Translations under genes and position numbers: made by a program
NCBI RefSeq assembly: GCF_029873635.1
Contig: NC_080419.1
Location: 69,793,823-69,857,822, forward strand
Direction: 5' to 3'
Source of the DNA: Malania oleifera
Lineage: Eukaryota > Streptophyta > Magnoliopsida > Santalales > Ximeniaceae
DNA length: 64,000 bases
Shown: positions 57,965 through 64,000 of the stretch, piece by piece
Numbering within the stretch: the first letter of the stretch is position 1
Layout of the letters: each line of letters starts with the position of its first letter
Notes under the pieces: generated by a model
Databases searched by the model: none
The model's input: only the letters and a program-made list of their open reading frames with translations
Told to the model about the DNA's origin: nothing

Positions 57965-58719
57965 TGTTTGGTCGACCATATCAGGGTGTTTTCAAACCCT
58001 TCGTGCGTTTGATCAATCAAGGCAAAGGTTGGTTGACCATTTATATGGATTAGGCCAACCAAGGCCAATTTGAACTACAAGGTTTGGTTGGCCAAGTAGT
58101 TGGGGTGTCCGAGGTTGATGGTTCGGTCAATCGAGGATGGTGCGTTCAATTTAGTATAATCGAATGAGCGAAGTCAACATATTGACTTTTGACCTGTTTG
58201 GTCGACCAAGGCATTTATACTCCCAAGAGTTCAGTCGACCGAGCTTTTAAATTAAGCCCAAAAGTACAACTTCGGTCGACCGAATTTTTTGCCCCAATTT
58301 AAACCCTAAGGAGATTTCAAAACCTTTATATGATGTTAACTTTTATGGAAAAAGGTTTTAATAAAAAATTCAATGTCCAAAGGTCTGTCTATAGCCTTTG
58401 GTTCCCTACAGTCTGTCTATGGTTATGTCTAAGCATTCAAATCATATCATGCAAGATATATACATTATTACAAAACAAATTCTAAAAATAAAACTTAAAT
58501 GCATTACAATATAAAACAATAAATGTCCTCTTCTTCTTCTTTTGCTATTATGACTTCATGGAATGCACCTGATTGTATAGGCTTTAAGTCCTGTAAGCTT
58601 CCATCATCATTTCGTTATGTGTGTGTTAAATTAATGGACCTATTCACATGCTAAATATACACATAAGAAATATGTGTTTTGTCAACATTAAAACAGGGAT
58701 CAGACTTAAAAAGTCAATA
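57965..58719 (-). mobile_element. Copia-type LTR 5' part L, minus strand
   Basis: Read on the minus strand from 58719, it begins (T)ATTGACTTTTTAAGTC, close to the start of LTR I (TGTTGACTTTTTGAGTC at 62780). It runs for 755 bp with the same order of words (AAGC-ATG-GGC, then GGTCGACC arrays). It stops at the C LTR boundary at 57965. No internal part is attached. Confidence 0.6.
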
Positions 58720-59171
58720 GTTTGTGTGGTTGGATTAAATTTTCAAATGAGCTTTGAATACTGTATTTTTGAATACACAGCTTAGGTAAAATTAGTGCGA
58801 TTGATTATCCTATTGAAGCAAATATTGTAATATAATTCAGATTGAATTATTGAAATTTTATCTTGAGATTATCATTGTTCATTGTTGAAAAAAAAAATCT
58901 GATTCTAAAGTTTGTTTATCTATTGAAGCATTAAAATTTGGATTTGGATTGTTATCTTATTAATTCATATATACCTAGAACTCTCGATTGGTATAGTACG
59001 GTTGTTGATTAGAATTTTTGTGTTTGTGTGAGTGTAGAAAACTAATTTGAAAAGGGTAATACTTCACTAAAGTTTTTGTAATGAAAATTTTAAAAACCCA
59101 ATTCACCCCCCTCTTGGGAGTACACCATTAATCTCAATCCCATTCTTTGTTTTCAAAATGTGTAGTTAACA
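58720..59171 (+). mobile_element. Copia-type LTR 3' part J2, plus strand
   Basis: It shares CTCTCGATTGGTATAGTACGG with the U5 of H (CTCCCGATTGGTATAGTGCGG at 61600) and has the CCCAATTCACCCCCCTCTTGG ending region. It then runs 40 bp further to GTAGTTAACA. The left side adjoins L and the right side adjoins the gag of I, so the 5' part is missing or is J1. Confidence 0.6.
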
Positions 59172-59292
59172 CTGCAAAGTATTGGAGGGCGTGTGGACGA
59201 TTGTCTCTCACCAAAAGGGGAAACACCAAGATGAGCCATGTGATCTTTAACAAAAACTTTTAAGCTTTTTGCAACAAGGCTTTGATACCAAT
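59172..59292 (-). pseudogene. gag: Start of element I internal region: primer site and gag N-terminus
   Basis: On the minus strand the primer site TGGTATCAAAGCC (about 59291-59279) follows the LTR, then a short leader and an ATG at 59239. The frame reads MAHLGVSPFGERQSSTRPP, closely matching the gag start of D (MAHIGVTPFSEGHSSTRPP). After 22 codons it is cut by J2. The rest of the element is not in the window in recognisable form. Confidence 0.75.
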
Positions 59293-62200
59293 TGAGAGTT
59301 ATGGTGTAATCCCAAGAGGGGCGATGAATTGGTTATTTAAAAAATCTAGGTCACTTTTTCCCTAATTGTAAAACTCAACCACTCTATTTAAAGCTTAGGA
59401 TTTTACGAGTTCCAGTATTTCTCAATCAATCTCAAATGCTATAAATAATTGAAACATTCATAATAATCACAATAAAATAAACGTAAGCATGCAAGTGCGG
59501 AAAAGTAAATAGTGTAGGGAAATAGGAGCAAACACGATGATTTTTTACAAGGTTCGGCTATCCTCTCCTACGTCCTCACCTTAAAACAACCCACTTGAGG
59601 ATTCCACTATCCACTCCTTAACAAGGCGGAACCACCTTATACACACTCCTTCAATTGGGTGGAGCCCCCCATTACACCACTCCTTCTAGGCAGAGCAACT
59701 TCTCCAAGCGATACCCCACGTTCGGCATGGTTCACAATTCAAACTGCGAAGGCAAATAAGAACGAAAAATTTTGTGTACAAAGAAATGCTTCTTCACAAG
59801 TTAGGTTGTACAATGAAAAAACTATATGCACTCTCACAAGATAAGATTTGAGCTCAATGGAGTTAGGGTTTCTTGTTGGCCTAACAAGGCTTAATCTCGT
59901 TTTGATGATAACAAATCAAGGATACTTAACATAGTTGTTTAAGGTTAAGTTTCAGGGCTTAAGTGATCTTATGAATTCAAGTGGATTTGCTTGAAGAGTT
60001 TAAATGAAAAATCACATTTAAAGCTATGAGACATGATGAACATGAAGTTTCAAGTCATGTGGGACATGAAGTTAATTGAAATAGTGCATAAAGCTTAGAA
60101 GAATCTTGGAAGCTTCACAACATGAAGACTTAGGAACTTAGATAGAATAATCATATGAAAGACTCACGTAAGTACTTCAAATTTCAATATTGAATGATTG
60201 AAGCTCCTAGGATATATCATGGACTTAGAGACCTATTTTTACACATATAAAATATTTTCTTAAAGTCCAAATTTAGTTTTCCAAAGTATAAATTTAAGTT
60301 TGGAACCCAAACATTGAAAAACAAGAGTTGCTGAAAGGACAGGCAACTGATGATATTTCATCAAGCGATTGAGGTGCTACTGACTTTGAAAATATGTAAA
60401 CAGAATAGAAATAGGCGACTGACCTATTGGGACTAGTCAACTGACCCCATTCTGACTTTCAAAATGAGCTATTTTTAAAAGAGCACGGGTGACTGACCCT
60501 TCGAGTACAGTTGACTAATGTGTATGTTTAAACGATTTACAAAGCTGATCTTGTTTCCAAAACTTGCATGATTGGTTTCCAAATTGAGATAAAATTTGAG
60601 GAAAACTTTTTGGAACCCTAGTGCACTATTTAAAAGTACTATTCTTGCACATCAAGGCAAGAAAATAGAGAACGACGCGCACAAACTCTGAAAAATTTTC
60701 TAGTTATACTCTTCCAAAAGGCTGCTATGTTCTTGCTAAAAACTCACGTTAATATGCTTAGTTCTTTCAAAACTTACACTCATAAATCATATTTCTGGTG
60801 ATATACTTTCGAGCTTCATTTTTTATATTGTTTTATTTCAAGTATTTTTTATTCTAACGTGTACTAATCTGCTCATTTGAGGAGCTTTCTCTTGTACAAG
60901 CAATTTTTGCTTTGGTTGTATTATTTTGGCGATTAAGGTATTGTGAATCATTGCCTAATGAGAGGATTGTTCTCATTAGAGAGACGAACTCTACCTTGAA
61001 CGAAGAGAGGTTTTACTTCACTCGGTAGCGAAGTTGGAAAGGAAATCCTCACAATGGGTTGCTTGAGACAAGGACGTAGGTTGCGGCTGAACCTTGTAAA
61101 AAATACGGTGTTCAGCTTCTTCTTCCCTACTCTTTTAAATTTTTGCAAGATATCAACTGCGTGCATGATTTTATTTTCATTAAGAACTTGCTGAATACTC
61201 ACACTTGCTGAATATTGAATCTTGTTGAATATTTGAGAATGTGCTGAACATTGATATTGTTGAATATTGAAAAATCTATTGAATGATTGGAAATTATTTT
61301 TTTGATTGAAACAAGAACTCCTATTGTTCGCTGATTGTATCTTGGATTAAAAATTCAAAATAGCAAAAGTTTTTAAGTCTATGATTAAATTAGATGAAGA
61401 AAAAGGGTTAGTATTTAATCATAATATTGAAGTATATTTGCTAAGATAAACCAACTTTCAATACTGAAATCATTTTTGTAAATCTCATTGATTCCAGATG
61501 AAAATTATATTCTGAATGATTGCCTAACTGAATTTATTAATTCTTGAATTCATATTGTAAATTCAGATTTTCTATTGATCTTTATATTCATATCTAGGAC
61601 TCCCGATTGGTATAGTGCGGTCGCTGCATAGGAATATTATTTGTGAAATTGTTAAAGTGTTAAAGTAAATAGAAATTCCGAAAATAAATTTTAAATAACC
61701 CAATTCGAGCCCCTCTTGGGAATACATCCTAATTTTATTTCTCTCTCAAGAATATTTTTGAAATAAGTGAAAGTAGATGAGAGTAGGTGATCTTTGATTT
61801 TAAAATATGTATGCAATAAATGCTTCAAAAATCTAAGATGCAATAAATGATTTCTCCAACAAAGAGTTTTGCAACTAATGATAGTTTTTGCTCTCAAGAG
61901 AATATTTTCAAAATGAAAGAGTATGAGAGTGAATGCCTTTTGATTTGAGAAAATGTGAGTACAAAAATGCTTAACAAAGCAAGATATGTGATTGACAAAA
62001 GTAGTTTAAAGAGCTTTGGGCAAGGTATTTAAAGGCATTTTCAAAATATGAGCGTTTTATAGCCATTGGGAATAAAATAATAATATATTTTGAATTTTTA
62101 TGGCCTTTATCAACTCAAAATTGGCTCAACCTGAGAGTTCCAATCGACTGACCCATGGTCCGGTCAACTGGCCCAAGAGCGAAAACCCTTTTAGCGCAGT

Positions 62201-62780
62201 TTGGCAAAATGACCCATTTATCCATTTTGTCGAATCTTCATTGAATGAAGTCCGGTCGACTAGGCTTGTAAGTCTAGTCGATGGGGCTTGTAAGTCCGGT
62301 CAACTGGCCTTTTACAAATATTGAGTTCTGGCAATTTGTTCTATTCAGTCGACTGGGTTTAGGAGTCCAGTTGACTGGCCCTTTACAAATATGAGTTTTT
62401 GGACTTGTTTTGAACTTCAAAATCGTTTCAAAATCTTTGTATGAGTTTAGCATTTTAAGTGAAAGGTTTTCCATGAAAAGTTTGAGTTCCTAAGGTTAGA
62501 ATATGGTCATTACTGAGCTTCTTAATCAGATCATATAAGGCATGTATTTACAATTTGAAACTTAATACAATACAATTGAAAAATAATTGTCTTCACTCTT
62601 TTGCTCTTCAATTTTCCATGAAATAAGCCATGTGATATGAGCTTTAAATGCCTCATAGCTTCCATTTTATCCTTACCATATGTGCGTTCTTAAATATAAG
62701 CATGTTCATGTGCTAAATGCACAAATAAGATACTTGTGATTTGCTATTATCCAAACGGGATTGGACTCAAAAAGTCAACA
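59293..62780 (-). mobile_element. LTR of element I (copia, minus), split by H
   Basis: On the minus strand it starts TGTTGACTTTTTGAG at 62780 and ends ATAACTCTCA at 59293, followed by the primer site. Its two parts (62780-61743 and 59873-59293) total about 1.6 kb, interrupted by solo LTR H. U3 has CGGTCGACTAGG and CAGTCGACTGG words (62120-62390). Confidence 0.75.
59874..61737 (+). mobile_element. Solo copia LTR H (1864 bp)
   Basis: It starts TGTTGGCCTAACAAGG and ends ATACATCCTAATTTTA after the CCCTCTTGGG word. TTTCT flanks both sides (59869-59873 and 61738-61742). The end is TA instead of CA, probably a mutation. No internal region or second LTR is present, so it is a solo LTR left by recombination. 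It has GCGACTGACC-type words in U3 (60350-60530) and the U5-like block at 61000-61120. Confidence 0.75.
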
Positions 62781-63464
62781 GATATTTCCAATTACATCTA
62801 AACTATGGATTGACATTATCCTAAGAAATGAGGTATGTAGGCAATCCATCAAATAATAATGAAGGGTTCAGTACAAACAGTCACAAATTTGAGTTTTGAA
62901 ATGAGTGACTTGCATGAAAATGAAGATTTTGGAATAAATAGTACTTAAGGAAACGCTTTTCTAAGGAAAGTTTATCAATCCATACTCAACTAAGATTTGG
63001 AAATCAACATTGAGACAATTTTATTGGAAGTTTTGGGGATTTTTTAAAATATTTTCAATAGTAAAAAATTTCTTATTTCCTACCATGAAGGAAGAACCAA
63101 AGTGTTTTTCAAATGCAATAAAAAAAAAAAAAAAGCTCTTATACTACCCTAATCGTCCTTTGCCTATTCTGAAAACCTTTTCTAACCTAAAGACCTTTTC
63201 ATTATTATTCAAGAAAAGAATCATTCTTTTGTTTAGCAATATGTGTCGTAAAACAATGCAAATTCTGAGCGAAGAATGCAAGGAATGAAGGTTTTTGCAA
63301 AAGTAATTGGTATGTATAATCATAGCCTAGATCAAGTGATGGGTATAACAAAGGTTAGCTAACACAACAACATATTTATTCGTGAAAAGAAAAAGACCAA
63401 AAAAAGACATCTCTATCTTTTCCTAACATTTTTATACCTAAAATGTTACTAAAAGAGGGGCAAC
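62781..63464. other. Unassigned; ends in a purine tract
   Basis: AT-rich DNA with an A run at 63120-63134. No coding match. The final bases AAAAGAGGGGCAAC (63451-63464) look like a polypurine tract before an LTR, so this may be the 3' internal part of a retrotransposon. Confidence 0.4.
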
Positions 63465-64000
63465 TGTCGATTATTATTTTTTACTTCTTAAAATAAGGTT
63501 CTTTGGATATGTGAAAAGTGGGAAGAAACTGAATAAGAGAAGAGAAAATAAAATAGAGGTGATTAACTAACTCTCCCTCCATTTATAGCCATTGGTGCCA
63601 TCTCGTAAGTGATCAACCAAGATGGTCAACCAACCTGGGACAAAATTGACATTTAAACATGCCTTCGGGCAATTATCTGGAGATCTTAGGCCAACCATGC
63701 ATCCCTTTAATGTCATATGTTAACCTCTGGTATTGTCAGTTAACAAGTAGTGGTTATTTTCAAATTTGAATTCTGAAATTCAAACTTAAAAATGGATTTC
63801 CCTCTACTCCCAAAAGGTCTATAAAAGTACCTTTTTGGGAAGAATTTAAGACAAGAAAAGAAAGTGGCAAGGAGAGAACAATCTGTGAGAAGAAAGAGTG
63901 CAAGAATGAAAGTTTTGATTGGAAGAAGGGGGGAGACTACATCCCGTCAAAAGCATTCAAGAGTATTTGACGTATATTTTCTTCAAGTATTCATTCATCA
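63465..64000 (+). mobile_element. Probable start of an LTR, runs off the window
   Basis: It begins TGTCGATTATTATTTTTTAC directly after the purine tract. A TATA box, TCTATAAAAGTAC, lies at about 63819-63831, with a purine-rich leader after it (GACAAGAAAAGAAAGTGGC). The GGGGCAAC-TGT junction is common at 3' LTRs of plant gypsy elements. The second end is not in view, so this is unproven. Confidence 0.45.

Noticed and set aside
18468..59171. J1 and J2 as the two halves of one LTR split by G and C
   Set aside because: The type and order fit, but the outer flanks differ (K on the left, gag of I on the right) and no shared target duplication is visible. They also lack about 700 bp compared with H. 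Left as separate fragments.

Overview
The window is AT-rich nuclear DNA from a flowering plant, probably a eudicot. The evidence is a three-exon plant gene with GT/AG introns, Ty3/gypsy elements of the Tekay (Del) chromovirus type, Sirevirus-like Ty1/copia elements, a plant L1-type LINE with a C-terminal zinc-knuckle domain, and many microsatellites. I cannot name the species. Repeats make up almost all of it.

Region 1 (1-13,700). This holds the only host gene I can support, on the minus strand. It encodes the 53-residue mitochondrial ATP synthase subunit e, with coding exons at 13424-13471, 13020-13085 and 3859-3906. Intron 1 is 338 bp and intron 2 is about 9.1 kb. Intron 2 carries a 148-bp tandem repeat, a decayed Myb/SANT-like (Harbinger-associated) pseudogene whose 3' part is duplicated, a possible MITE and LTR-derived pieces. 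The window itself opens in the 3' end of a copia-type LTR.

Region 2 (13,700-20,456). Upstream of the gene lie a 280-bp repeat present twice around a 98-bp tandem array, then pieces of LTRs (K and G, gypsy-type, minus strand; J1, copia-type, plus strand), each with its own minisatellites.

Region 3 (20,457-57,964). This is a nested retrotransposon complex. The oldest host is C (Tekay-like, minus strand). Element B (plus, gag only, no pol) sits in the 3' LTR of C. Element A (Tekay-like, plus, 20965-30323, target duplication TTTAG) sits in the 5' LTR of B. Element D (Sirevirus-like copia, plus, 40059-54812, target duplication TCCTC) sits in the gag-pol region of C. A 5'-truncated LINE (E, 42408-45659, 17-bp target duplication, poly(A)) sits in the gag of D, and a 1.85-kb TG...CA element (F, 51191-53038) sits in the 3' LTR of D. 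A deletion at 36194/36195 removed the right end of B together with most of the 3' LTR of C. Every coding region is broken by stops and frameshifts.

Region 4 (57,965-64,000). This has more copia LTR material: L (minus fragment), J2 (plus fragment), I (minus LTR with primer site and gag start) interrupted by solo LTR H (59874-61737, target duplication TTTCT), and finally the start of another LTR at about 63465 that runs off the window.

Recurring structure. Three divergent gypsy families share a promoter layout (TATA, then a CT run), a splice-donor-like AGGTAAGGGG in the LTR, a conserved CTTACTGAG...TCTCAC module followed by a CAGG acceptor-like site, and a second acceptor-like site one base before the gag ATG. 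Gypsy and copia LTRs alike carry arrays of short palindromes or near-palindromes in U3, most of them centred on GTCGAC.
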